Below are positions 7,286-14,849 of a stretch of 18,160 nt of DNA, one piece after another. Within the stretch, counting starts at the first letter, position 1, and every line of letters begins with the position of its first letter. The stretch is from an uncultured Spirochaetia bacterium (GTDB lineage Bacteria > Spirochaetota > UBA6919): positions 1 through 18,160 of the forward strand of contig CAJXGR010000015.1 in the NCBI GenBank assembly GCA_913053665.1. Reading direction: 5' to 3'. A program made the position numbers and the translations under genes. A model generated the notes under the pieces. The model saw only the letters and a list, made by a program, of their open reading frames with translations. It made no database searches and was not told the DNA's origin.

Positions 7286-9358
7286 ATCAACATCCTTCAT
7301 ACTCAAGTTTATCCGTCCCATACGGTCGATTTCAATGCATTTGACACGGACTCTATCACCTTCACGAACAACGTCTTCCACCTTGTTGACACGTTCTTTC
7401 GATAACTTGGAAATGTGGCACAAACCATCTTTACCCGGAAGGATCTCAATAAATGCCCCATATTCCGTGACCCGCTTGACCAGCCCATCATAAGTTTTAC
7501 CGGCTTCAGCATCAGTACAAATGAGTCTTATCGTCTCAAGAGCCGCCTCAACGGCTTTCTCATCTTTCGAGGATATGGTTGCCTTGCCATGATCATCAAT
7601 GTTAATACTGGCTCCGGTTTCTTCAATAATCTTCTTGATCACCTTTCCACCCGGGCCAATCACATCTTTGATCTTGTCGGTTTTAACCATCATGGTAACA
7701 ATCTTTGGAGCGTATTCCGATAAATCATCTTTTCTCTCCTGGATTGTTTCAGCCATAACATCCAATATCTTGAAACGGGCGATTTTCGCTTGCTCAAAAG
7801 CTTTAGCCATAATATCAATAGTAATCCCTTCAATTTTTATATCCAACTGAAAGGTCGTGATTCCATCTCTCGTGCCGGCTACCTTAAAATCCATATCGCC
7901 TAAATGGTCTTCCACACCTTGAATATCTGTAAGAACCTTATAATTCTCTCCATCGGTCACTAATCCCATCGCGATCCCGCTAACTGGTTTAGTCACAGGC
8001 ACGCCTGCGTCAAGAAGAGCTAAAGAACCGCTGCAGACCGTCGCCATAGAAGAAGATCCATTCGATTCCAATATTTCAGACACCACACGGATCGTATACG
8101 GGAAGCTTTCAAAGTCTGGTAGAATAGGCAGGAGAGCCCTTTCTGCAAGGTTTCCGTGGCCAATCTCCCTTCGACCAACCCCTCCAACACGACCCGTCTC
8201 ACCAACACTGAATGGAGGGAAGTTGTAGTGTAGCATAAAGTGTTTACTTCCTTCGCCGTCAATATCATCAAACCTCTGGACATCAAAGGCTGTACCAAGG
8301 GTCACAACCCCTAAACTCTGTGTTTCACCTCTAGTAAACAAGGCTGAGCCGTGTGTCCTAGGTAAAAGACTAATCTCACAGGAAATGGAACGTAGTTCAT
8401 CCATTTTACGACCATCCACACGACGATCTTCTTCGATCAACATCTTGCGGACAATACTATGTTCCAACCCCTCCAAGACTCCCTTGATCTGAAGGACTTT
8501 ATCATCACCAAACTTCTCAGAATAGGTGGTGACGGCTTCTTTCATCACCTTTTCAACATTGTCTTGCATTTCCAGCTTATTACTGGCATTAAAAGCATTC
8601 TTAAGAGGCTCGGCAGCAAAGGTTTCCACTTCCTTTCTAAGCTCTTCATCAATCTCAAAAAGAGGGATTGTGAGTTTTGGCTTTCCACATTTTTCTATGA
8701 GTTCTTCCTGGAGTTCCACAACTTTAATGATATTCTCATGAGCAAACTTCAAGGCCTCCAACATCTGTTCTTCACTGAGTTCAAGAGCCGCTCCTTCAAT
8801 CATCATGATAGCTTTTCTGGTTCCGGCAACGATAAGGTCTAACTTTCCTGACTTGATCTCTTCAAAGGTTGGATTCACAACGAGTTCATCGTTTACTAAT
8901 GAAACACGGACCGCAGCAACCGGTTCATTAAAGGGGATGTCTGACACGCAAAGAGAGGCACTGGCTCCTATAATTCCCAGAATATCCGGTGGATTGATCT
9001 GATCGGCTGAAATAGTTGTAGGAAGGATTTGCACTTCATTGCGAAAACCATCAGGAAACAGGGGTCTTAAGGGGCGGTCAATCAATCGAGAGACCAGGAT
9101 CTCTTTATCTTTGGGTCGACCCTCTCTTTTGATAAACCCCCCTGGAATCTTCCCCACCGAGTAATATTTTTCGGAGTAGTTGATCTGTAAAGGGAAATAA
9201 TCCATATCCATCTTGCTTTCTTTGGACATTACAGCGGTACAGAGTACTTTCGTATCTCCATAGGTGACCAGAACGGCTCCATTGGCCTGCTTTGCCAACT
9301 TTCCTGTTTCTATTGTCAGGGTCTGCCCTCTAATTTCCATAGATACTGAGTGGATCAT
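7277..9358 (-). CDS. pnp: Polyribonucleotide nucleotidyltransferase (PNPase)
   Basis: Encodes 693 residues, the full family length. PNPase degrades RNA 3'-5' with phosphate to give nucleoside diphosphates, acting as a trimer in the cytoplasm. Domains in order are: first RNase PH core (about 8-145, with FIKREGRP at 75-82 and SRLIDRPLRPLFP at 90-102), helical linker (about 150-300), and second RNase PH core (about 310-545). The second core has RTHGSALFTRGETQS, GRREIGHGNLAERAL, SSSMATVCSGSLALLDAG and RDGITTFQLDIKIEG with the metal-site aspartates. A KH domain follows (GPGGKVIKKI at 568-577), then an S1 domain (about 621-690). The start at 9358 has AAGGAG 6-7 nt upstream. It follows rpsO by 55 nt, as in many bacteria. 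No residue is missing. Confidence 0.97.
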   Translation of the reverse strand: MIHSVSMEIRGQTLTIETGKLAKQANGAVLVTYGDTKVLCTAVMSKESKMDMDYFPLQINYSEKYYSVGKIPGGFIKREGRPKDKEILVSRLIDRPLRPLFPDGFRNEVQILPTTISADQINPPDILGIIGASASLCVSDIPFNEPVAAVRVSLVNDELVVNPTFEEIKSGKLDLIVAGTRKAIMMIEGAALELSEEQMLEALKFAHENIIKVVELQEELIEKCGKPKLTIPLFEIDEELRKEVETFAAEPLKNAFNASNKLEMQDNVEKVMKEAVTTYSEKFGDDKVLQIKGVLEGLEHSIVRKMLIEEDRRVDGRKMDELRSISCEISLLPRTHGSALFTRGETQSLGVVTLGTAFDVQRFDDIDGEGSKHFMLHYNFPPFSVGETGRVGGVGRREIGHGNLAERALLPILPDFESFPYTIRVVSEILESNGSSSMATVCSGSLALLDAGVPVTKPVSGIAMGLVTDGENYKVLTDIQGVEDHLGDMDFKVAGTRDGITTFQLDIKIEGITIDIMAKAFEQAKIARFKILDVMAETIQERKDDLSEYAPKIVTMMVKTDKIKDVIGPGGKVIKKIIEETGASINIDDHGKATISSKDEKAVEAALETIRLICTDAEAGKTYDGLVKRVTEYGAFIEILPGKDGLCHISKLSKERVNKVEDVVREGDRVRVKCIEIDRMGRINLSMKDVDPA

Positions 9359-9413
9359 ATAATTCTCCTTAAATCTGATTTAGTCTATATCATCAAATGA
9401 ACTTATGATCCAC

Positions 9414-9683
9414 TTATTTTCTAAGTCCCAGAGATTTAATGAGATCCACATAACGACCAGGACTTTTGGATTTCAGGTAATTTAATAATCTTCTTCTTTG
9501 TCCAATCAGTTGCAGCAGGCCTCTTCGGGAATGGAAGTCTTTTCTATGGACTTTGAAGTGACCATTCAGGTCATTGATTCTGGCGGTAATAAGTGCAACC
9601 TGAACTTCAGGAGATCCCGTATCTGTCTCATGGGTCCTATGTTGACTCAGTATTTCTGCTTTTTTTTCTTTAGCGAGTGGCAT
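9414..9683 (-). CDS. rpsO: Ribosomal protein S15
   Basis: Encodes 89 residues, the usual length. S15 is a primary binder of 16S rRNA in the platform of the small subunit. Family signatures are seen from HETDTGSPEVQ (18-28) through HRKDFHSRRGL (46-56) to GQRRRLLNYL. GGAGG lies 5 nt before the ATG at 9683, an excellent ribosome site. It precedes pnp by 55 nt. Upstream is a 339-nt gap to ribF, so rpsO-pnp may have its own promoter. I see no secure pair of hexamers there. Confidence 0.97.
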   Translation of the reverse strand: MPLAKEKKAEILSQHRTHETDTGSPEVQVALITARINDLNGHFKVHRKDFHSRRGLLQLIGQRRRLLNYLKSKSPGRYVDLIKSLGLRK

Positions 9684-10022
9684 AATGCCTCCATTTTTTT
9701 TCTTAATAAAACTTATCTACCTTCTTAAGAGGAAAATAGTGATAAAACCGTTTAAATACTATCTTCGAGATATCAAATGACCCAAATAACTCCCTGCAAT
9801 GGCGGCTAAAATTCTTGCTCCTGTGGACTCTTCAAAAAAAATAGTAATTACATTGTAGGTCCTAAAATAATATCTGCCCATACATTGAGTGTAAAGCCAA
9901 TTATCAACCCTATAAAAGAAATACATATATTTCCTTTCTTGAGACATGGTTTAATGTCCAAAATATTAACTGTACCCCTGGAAACATATTGAACATCCAG
10001 TCAATGACTAGAAAGTTACTAA
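9684..10022 (-). other. 339-nt gap between ribF and rpsO
   Basis: The gap holds a short, apparently broken reading frame (9759-9947, listed separately). It also holds a weak stem CCAGTC (9997-10002) / GACTAG (10006-10011) just after ribF with no T-run, and the rpsO leader. The leader has a GGAGG ribosome site and two copies of TTAAGAA about 20 nt apart. No convincing promoter, intrinsic terminator or RNA gene was found by eye. Confidence 0.4.
9759..9947 (-). pseudogene. Probable frameshifted remnant of a small membrane-protein gene
   Basis: A 62-residue frame runs from ATG 9947 to TAG 9759, but its middle does not look like a natural protein. The next frame over the first half reads KKGNICISFIGLIIGFTLN, then VWADIILGPTM, then TAA, an excellent membrane helix. 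The original frame then resumes sense with STGARILAAIAGSYLGHLI and ends RR, a second glycine-rich helix. Joining MSQERK, the shifted middle and the last part, with one shift in each direction, gives a coherent two-helix protein of about 62 residues. The gene therefore looks broken by two compensating indels, or the sequence has two errors. There is no strong Shine-Dalgarno. The alternative is that none of it is coding. Confidence 0.35.
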
Positions 10023-10964
10023 TTAATTAAAACTTGGTGACAAATCGCTTTTTAATTTAAGCGATTGAGCCATCGTTTTGTCTTTATCGAGCTGATCTTT
10101 CAGCTCATCCAATGATTCAAACTTCATTTGATCCCTAAGCCTCTTTTGAAAGTGAATATGGACTGTTTCTCCATACAAAGATTTATTAAAGTCAAAAATA
10201 TGGGTTTCGATCACCCGATCCTCATGATCACCCAGTGATTTATTCCCGATAAATGTCATACTAGAATAAAACTTCTTATCAATCTCAATGACCGTTTTAT
10301 ACACTCCGTTTTTGGGATAGACCTGTTCCTGATTCACTATATTTACTGTGGGATAATCAATCGTTCTGCCCATCTGATCCCCCTGAATACAGGTACCCGT
10401 CATGAAATACTCACGCTGGAGCAATGAATTGGCTTTTTCTAAATCACCTTCCTGGATAAGATTACGTATCAGACTGCTGGACACCTGATAACCCTCGTGG
10501 GAAACCTGGGATACGATTTCCAGATCAAAAACATAGCCATCCATCATTTTTGTTAGATATTCAAGTCCTCCCAGATTCCCTTTACCAAACCTGAAATCAT
10601 GGCCTAATATAAGTTTCAGCCTTTGAAAACTAGTCCTTAAGCCTTGAAAGAACTCTGTGTGGCTGATCTCTGCAAATTGACGAGTAAATGGGACCAAAAT
10701 TAGATGATCTATTCCCTTAGAGCTTAGAAAGTCAACTTTATATTCCTGGCTAGCCAGTTTCCCCGGGATTTTCTCAGGGCTTAATACCTCAAAGGGGTGA
10801 TTAGAAAAGCTTAAGACAATTGTATTGCCCCCATTCTTTCGCTTATCCTCAATAAGACGATCAATAATACCCCTATGCCCCCTATGAAAGCCATCAAAAG
10901 TCCCGATGGTCATAATGCCCCGTGGAACAGACGGTATCTCATTGAGGTGATTGTAAATGTTCAT
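10023..10964 (-). CDS. ribF: Bifunctional riboflavin kinase / FAD synthetase
   Basis: Encodes 313 residues, the usual length. It phosphorylates riboflavin to FMN and adenylylates FMN to FAD in the cytoplasm. The N-terminal FMN adenylyltransferase domain has GTFDGFHRGH (21-30, the HxGH-type nucleotide site), LGHDFRFGKGN (120-130) and SSSLIRNLI (162-170). The C-terminal riboflavin kinase domain has GRTIDYPTVNI (199-209), NGVY (219-222) and ETHIFDFNKSLYG (253-265). The ATG at 10964 lies within truB (26-nt overlap) and has no Shine-Dalgarno, so initiation probably depends on coupling to truB. An internal ATG at codon 18 would cut the domain too close to the motif. This enzyme commonly sits beside truB in bacterial operons. 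Confidence 0.95.
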   Translation of the reverse strand: MNIYNHLNEIPSVPRGIMTIGTFDGFHRGHRGIIDRLIEDKRKNGGNTIVLSFSNHPFEVLSPEKIPGKLASQEYKVDFLSSKGIDHLILVPFTRQFAEISHTEFFQGLRTSFQRLKLILGHDFRFGKGNLGGLEYLTKMMDGYVFDLEIVSQVSHEGYQVSSSLIRNLIQEGDLEKANSLLQREYFMTGTCIQGDQMGRTIDYPTVNIVNQEQVYPKNGVYKTVIEIDKKFYSSMTFIGNKSLGDHEDRVIETHIFDFNKSLYGETVHIHFQKRLRDQMKFESLDELKDQLDKDKTMAQSLKLKSDLSPSFN

Positions 10965-11859
10965 AATGAAAAACGTTTATATAATTTAGATCTTGATCCA
11001 CAAGGGCTATAACCTCTTGTCCTATAGATAATTTAAAGATTAGAGAGTCCTCTTTATCCAGCTGTTCCGCCACTATCAAGTCTTCCCGAGTCAAAGGTTG
11101 GCCATAAAATACTTTATTTGTAGCCCTTTCAGCAATTGACAAGGATGGAACAAAATATAAAGCTTCTGAAATATTGATCACTTGCCTCATTAATGAATCT
11201 GGCAAAAGTTCTTCCAAGTTATCCTGGCATCCTCGATCCTTACATTCAAAGCGACCGATCCGTGTCCGTCGAAGTTCTGTGAGATAGCCATAGGTTCCAA
11301 GACGACGTCCCATATCACGGGCTAGCGAACGAATATATGTCCCTTTAGAACATTGAATCTTTAAAGCAAAGCGATTATCCTCAAAAGATACAAGTTCTAA
11401 ACTATAAACAATGATCCTCCTGGAGGTCAGATCAATGTTTTTTCCTTCTCTAGCGTAGCGATACGCTCTTTTACCCTTCACTTTGACCGCTGAGTAAATG
11501 GGTGGAACCTGTTCAAGAGGACCTGTAAACTCATCAAGGACTTTTAAAACCTCTTCTTCTGTCACTGTCTTCTGACTGGACTGGAGTTTAACCCCTGTTG
11601 CGTCATCGGTGTCCCGTTCTTCACCCAGCTGGATGACTGCCTCATACTCTTTATCCAATGATGTGAGAACTCCTGCAATCTTGGTTCCCTTTCCAATACA
11701 AAGAATTAGTAAGCCTGTTGCCATGGGATCCAATGTCCCACAATGCCCAATCTTCTTAACTTTGAGTATCTTTTTAATCCTTTGGACAACTGCGTTTGAA
11801 GTCATATCCTTAGGTTTATCCACTAACAGAACACCATTCAGGGATTTGTTCAGATCCAT
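10939..11859 (-). CDS. truB: tRNA pseudouridine(55) synthase TruB
   Basis: Encodes 306 residues, typical length. It converts U55 in the T-loop of tRNAs to pseudouridine. VLLVDKPKDMTS (10-21) and HCGTLDPMATGLL (39-51) are the family motifs, and D44 is the catalytic aspartate. Further conserved parts are PIYSAVKVKGKRAYRYAREG and CSKGTYIRSLARDMG. A C-terminal extension of about 80 residues fits the PUA-like or C-terminal domain. The start at 11859 is preceded by AGGAAAGG. It follows rbfA by 46 nt and overlaps ribF by 26 nt. Confidence 0.96.
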   Translation of the reverse strand: MDLNKSLNGVLLVDKPKDMTSNAVVQRIKKILKVKKIGHCGTLDPMATGLLILCIGKGTKIAGVLTSLDKEYEAVIQLGEERDTDDATGVKLQSSQKTVTEEEVLKVLDEFTGPLEQVPPIYSAVKVKGKRAYRYAREGKNIDLTSRRIIVYSLELVSFEDNRFALKIQCSKGTYIRSLARDMGRRLGTYGYLTELRRTRIGRFECKDRGCQDNLEELLPDSLMRQVINISEALYFVPSLSIAERATNKVFYGQPLTREDLIVAEQLDKEDSLIFKLSIGQEVIALVDQDLNYINVFHYEHLQSPQ

Positions 11860-11905
11860 TTCCTTTCCTAAAGATCACTTCAAAGAATCTATCCGATCAA
11901 ATCAT

Positions 11906-12292
11906 TTACTCTTCTGCGTCTCCATCATGAGTCGATCCAGGATCACCCTTTTCCTCAAGATCACTGATTTGTTGATAGATTTTACTTCCTTCCAACAATG
12001 AATTATCCTCTTCAAAGCGTATTTCAGGGATATACTTAAAGGATAGTATCTTTCCCAGCCTCTTTTTCATATACCCTGTTGCACTCCGAAGCCCCTGGAG
12101 TGTACTTTTACAACTCTTCTCATCTCCTAAAATACTCACATGGACAGTCGCTACCCTCAAATCCTTGGTGACCTCCACGCCTGTGATAGTAATGAATCCC
12201 GTGATTCTGGGATCTTTGATCTCTCTTTGGATCATCAAACTGATTTCTTCTCTAAGAAGACTTCCAGCCCGTTTATTTCTATAATATGCCAT
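11906..12292 (-). CDS. rbfA: Ribosome-binding factor A (RbfA)
   Basis: Encodes 128 residues, usual size. RbfA is a KH-type factor that binds the pre-30S subunit and helps mature the 16S rRNA 5' end. Seen are DPRITGFITITGVEV (27-41), the following strand DLRVATVHVSI, and the helix-kink-helix ATGYMKKRLG with the conserved Ala-x-Gly. IPEIRFEED follows, then a short acidic tail. The ATG at 12292 lies only 8 nt after the TAG at 12303-12301 that ends the out-of-frame IF2 C-terminus. This supports 12301 as the true end of infB. The ribosome site is weak (AGAGACGG). Confidence 0.94.
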   Translation of the reverse strand: MAYYRNKRAGSLLREEISLMIQREIKDPRITGFITITGVEVTKDLRVATVHVSILGDEKSCKSTLQGLRSATGYMKKRLGKILSFKYIPEIRFEEDNSLLEGSKIYQQISDLEEKGDPGSTHDGDAEE

Positions 12293-12300
12293 GACCGTCT

Positions 12301-12480
12301 CTAATCCAGGGTTTTAGCGATCTCTCTTATGACAAACCCTTCAATCACATCGCCCACCTTAAGATCCTGGTAATTTTTAATGGATATTCCGCACTCAAAG
12401 GACTCTTTCACTTCATTAGCATCATCTTTAAAGCGTTTTAGTGAAGCTAATTTCCCTTCATAAATAACCACATCATCTCT
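12301..12480 (-). other. infB: Out-of-frame C-terminus of IF2, with a second copy of a beta-hairpin segment
   Basis: In the +1 frame relative to the infB frame ending at 12479, 59 codons from AGA (12480-12478) to TAG (12303-12301) encode the canonical end of IF2: RDDVVIYEGKLASLKRFK, then DDANEVKESFECGISIKNYQ, then DLKVGDVIEGFVIREI. That is the last half of the fMet-tRNA-binding C2 domain. Its first 18 residues repeat, 67 nt later, the segment RDGIEIFEGELSSLRRFK at the end of the upstream frame (11 of 18 identical). With a +1 shift at the T-run 12485-12481 the full protein would be 846 residues. There is no good independent start: GTG at 12471-12469 has only a weak AGAG before it. Product status depends on recoding or on sequence error. 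Confidence 0.85.
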
Positions 12481-14842
12481 AAAAAGGCGTATTTTTAAAG
12501 CGTCTTAAGGAGGATAGCTCTCCTTCAAAGATTTCAATCCCGTCTCGAATCAGCCTCACACGATTACTCTTCTGGATCTTACCGCTTGTCACGTAACACC
12601 CAGCAATCACTCCGATTTTCGGCACTTTAAAAAGCTCTCTGATTTCAGCCTGACCCATCAGTTCTTCCTGAAGATCAGGAGCCAGCATGCCTTCCATAGC
12701 GCTTTTGATGCTGTTGATAGCGTCATAAATAATAGAATGTTTTCTGATCTCAACATGCTCTCGGTGAGCCAGGAGGCTGGCTTTACTATTAGGATGGACA
12801 TGAAATCCCACTATAATTGCATTGGACGCACTGGCCAGCATCACATCATTTTCATTCACGGCTCCAGTAGAACTGTGGATCACTTTAACGCTGACTTCAT
12901 CGTTAGAAAGCTTGTGAAAGGCATCTTTGAGAGCTTCGATACTGTCTTGAACGTCTCCTTTTAATATGATCTTTAGATCCTGGATCTCACCTTCCTGGAT
13001 TTGACGGGATAAATCATCCAATGTAACCTTTTTAACATTTTTGGCTTTATTGACTCTCTGGAGTTCCTGGCGTTTTTGAGCAATTTGCTTGGCACTCTTT
13101 TCGCTGTCCATAACATTAAAGGGATCACCGGCTTCCGGGACACCGTCCAAGCCTAACACCTCAACAGGAGTAGAAGGCAAAGCAACATCTAAAGGGAGTC
13201 CATGGTCATCAAACATCGCCCTGACTTTACCAGAGTAGACCCCAGAAACAAAAGGATCACCTACTTTAAGAGTTCCAGTCTGAATCAATACCGTAGCCAC
13301 CGGACCTCGTCCAATATCAATCTTGGACTCAATAATATTACCAATAGCGCCTCGATTCGGGTTAGCAGAGAGTTCCAAGAGTTCTGCCTCAAGGAGTATA
13401 CCTTCAAGAAGTTTATCTATATTTGTCTTCTTAAGGGCGCTCAGCTCTACCATAATGGTCTTCCCGCCCCAATCTTCTGCCGTCAGATCATACTTGGCGA
13501 GTTGTTGTCTCACCCTTTCAGCATTAGCTTTGGGGGAATCTATTTTGTTGATCGCCACGACTATAGGGACTTCAGCTTCTTTCGCATGGTTGATGGCTTC
13601 AATGGTTTGAGGCATCACCCCGTCATCTGCAGCGACCACCAGGACAACAATATCTGTCACCCTCGCTCCCCTGGCCCGCATCGCGGTAAAAGCTTCGTGA
13701 CCCGGTGTATCTAAAAAGATAATATTGGCATTCTCTGTATGGATAAGATAGGCGCCAATATGTTGAGTGATCCCTCCAGCCTCTCCTCCTGCAACATCTG
13801 TAGTCCGTATTGAGTCTAATAACTTCGTTTTACCATGGTCCACATGGCCCATAACTGTCACAATAGGAGGACGATAAAGCAAATCTTCTTTCTTGTCAAC
13901 AATTTCTTCAATCACTGTCTCGTCATATAAAGACACGATTTTAGTATTACATTTATACTCACTGGCTAACAGGGTGGCCGTGTCTGAGTCAATAACCTGA
14001 TTAATAGTGGCCATCACTCCCATCGCGATGAGTTTTGTGATAATATCCCCTGCTTTTATGTTTAACTTCTTAGCAAGTTCTGAAACAGTAATCGTTTCCA
14101 TAATCTCGATGATCTTGGGGATAGAGGAAGCTTTTATTTCTTTTGGTTTGGATTTCTTTTTAAATAACTTTTCTTTTTGATCTCTTTGCCGGTAATCTTT
14201 TTGACCTCTTCTGTCACCTTTCTTTTTCCAGTCGTCTTTTTTTCGGCCCTCTTTGCTAAGACTCCGATCAGCAGTGGGTCCTCTATTTATCTGTATACGA
14301 TCTTTAGGATCCTTTTTATAGTTTTTTTCAGTCCTTGGAATAGGCTTGTCAGCTTTCTTTTTCATTGGCCTATTATCGGATGGGACTTTTTCTTTAGCTT
14401 TAGGCCTAGTTTCAGCAGGAACGTTCTCTATTTTCCCAGATGTTTTAGTGGCTTGGACAGGCCGCTTTTTCTTAACAACTACTTTTTTGGTGACTCGAAC
14501 AACTTTTTTCCCACTATTCGAGCCGCTCTGAGACTTCGCCACAATTTTAGTTGGCTTAGATTCGGTTTCTGCCACCTCCTTGCTTTCTACTTCCATTGGG
14601 GGATCATCTTTTCCTTTTCTGACAATAAGGAGTTCTGATTGATCCTTGTGTTGAGCTTCTTTAGAAGATGATTTCTGGCTTGTATCTTTATGAAAATGCT
14701 TCTCAACAACCTTGACTTCTTTAATCGTTAAAGATGAAAAGGAGTTTAAATCCTTAGTCTTTTGGACGTTGAGGGATTTAAGGACTTTAATTAAGTCTTT
14801 ATCAGAAACGTTATATTTTTTAGATAACTCGTAAACTTTCAT
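12479..14842 (-). CDS. infB: Translation initiation factor IF-2, frame ending early in the C2 domain
   Basis: Encodes 787 residues. IF-2 is the GTPase that brings fMet-tRNA to the 30S subunit and promotes subunit joining. Residues 1-50 form a first IF2_N-type helical domain. Residues about 51-240 are a Lys-rich, disordered linker. Residues about 248-300 are a second IF2_N domain (ITVSELAKKLNIKAGDIITK). The G domain has GHVDHGKT (332-339), DTPGH (378-382) and NKID (432-435), followed by domain II and C1. The C2 domain starts properly (ELFKVPKIGVIAGCYVT) but ends after SLRRFKNTPF with TAG at 12481-12479, about half way. Normal IF-2 continues DDxxEVxxGxECG. That sequence is present downstream in the +1 frame. 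AGGA lies 6 nt before the ATG at 14842, which is 7 nt after the nusA stop. Because infB is essential, the frame break must be bypassed, or is a sequence error. Confidence 0.93.
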   Translation of the reverse strand: MKVYELSKKYNVSDKDLIKVLKSLNVQKTKDLNSFSSLTIKEVKVVEKHFHKDTSQKSSSKEAQHKDQSELLIVRKGKDDPPMEVESKEVAETESKPTKIVAKSQSGSNSGKKVVRVTKKVVVKKKRPVQATKTSGKIENVPAETRPKAKEKVPSDNRPMKKKADKPIPRTEKNYKKDPKDRIQINRGPTADRSLSKEGRKKDDWKKKGDRRGQKDYRQRDQKEKLFKKKSKPKEIKASSIPKIIEIMETITVSELAKKLNIKAGDIITKLIAMGVMATINQVIDSDTATLLASEYKCNTKIVSLYDETVIEEIVDKKEDLLYRPPIVTVMGHVDHGKTKLLDSIRTTDVAGGEAGGITQHIGAYLIHTENANIIFLDTPGHEAFTAMRARGARVTDIVVLVVAADDGVMPQTIEAINHAKEAEVPIVVAINKIDSPKANAERVRQQLAKYDLTAEDWGGKTIMVELSALKKTNIDKLLEGILLEAELLELSANPNRGAIGNIIESKIDIGRGPVATVLIQTGTLKVGDPFVSGVYSGKVRAMFDDHGLPLDVALPSTPVEVLGLDGVPEAGDPFNVMDSEKSAKQIAQKRQELQRVNKAKNVKKVTLDDLSRQIQEGEIQDLKIILKGDVQDSIEALKDAFHKLSNDEVSVKVIHSSTGAVNENDVMLASASNAIIVGFHVHPNSKASLLAHREHVEIRKHSIIYDAINSIKSAMEGMLAPDLQEELMGQAEIRELFKVPKIGVIAGCYVTSGKIQKSNRVRLIRDGIEIFEGELSSLRRFKNTPF
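12507..12525 (-). other. Perfect 6-bp stem-loop upstream of the infB frame break
   Basis: AAGGAG (12507-12512) and CTCCTT (12520-12525) form a perfect 6-bp stem with a 7-nt loop inside infB, about 22 nt upstream of the T-run at 12485-12481. In the mRNA the 5' arm also reads AAGGAG, an internal Shine-Dalgarno-like sequence. It is too far from the slip site to act like the prfB element, so any link to the frame change is speculative. Confidence 0.3.
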
Positions 14843-14849
14843 GAATATC

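Noticed and set aside
6974..7405. 143-residue plus-strand frame across the M16 start and pnp end
   Set aside because: Antisense to two well-supported genes and has no ribosome site or family match.
8020..8298. 92-residue minus-strand frame inside pnp
   Set aside because: An alternate frame of pnp, where the correct frame shows conserved catalytic motifs.
13202..13714. 170-residue plus-strand open frame opposite infB
   Set aside because: It lies wholly antisense to the G domain and following part of IF2, whose motifs are clear. It has no family resemblance.
14177..14638. 153-residue plus-strand open frame with a phenylalanine-rich, membrane-like sequence
   Set aside because: It is the complement of the Lys-rich IF2 linker; AAA/AAG codons read as TTT/CTT on the other strand. 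Artefact of composition.
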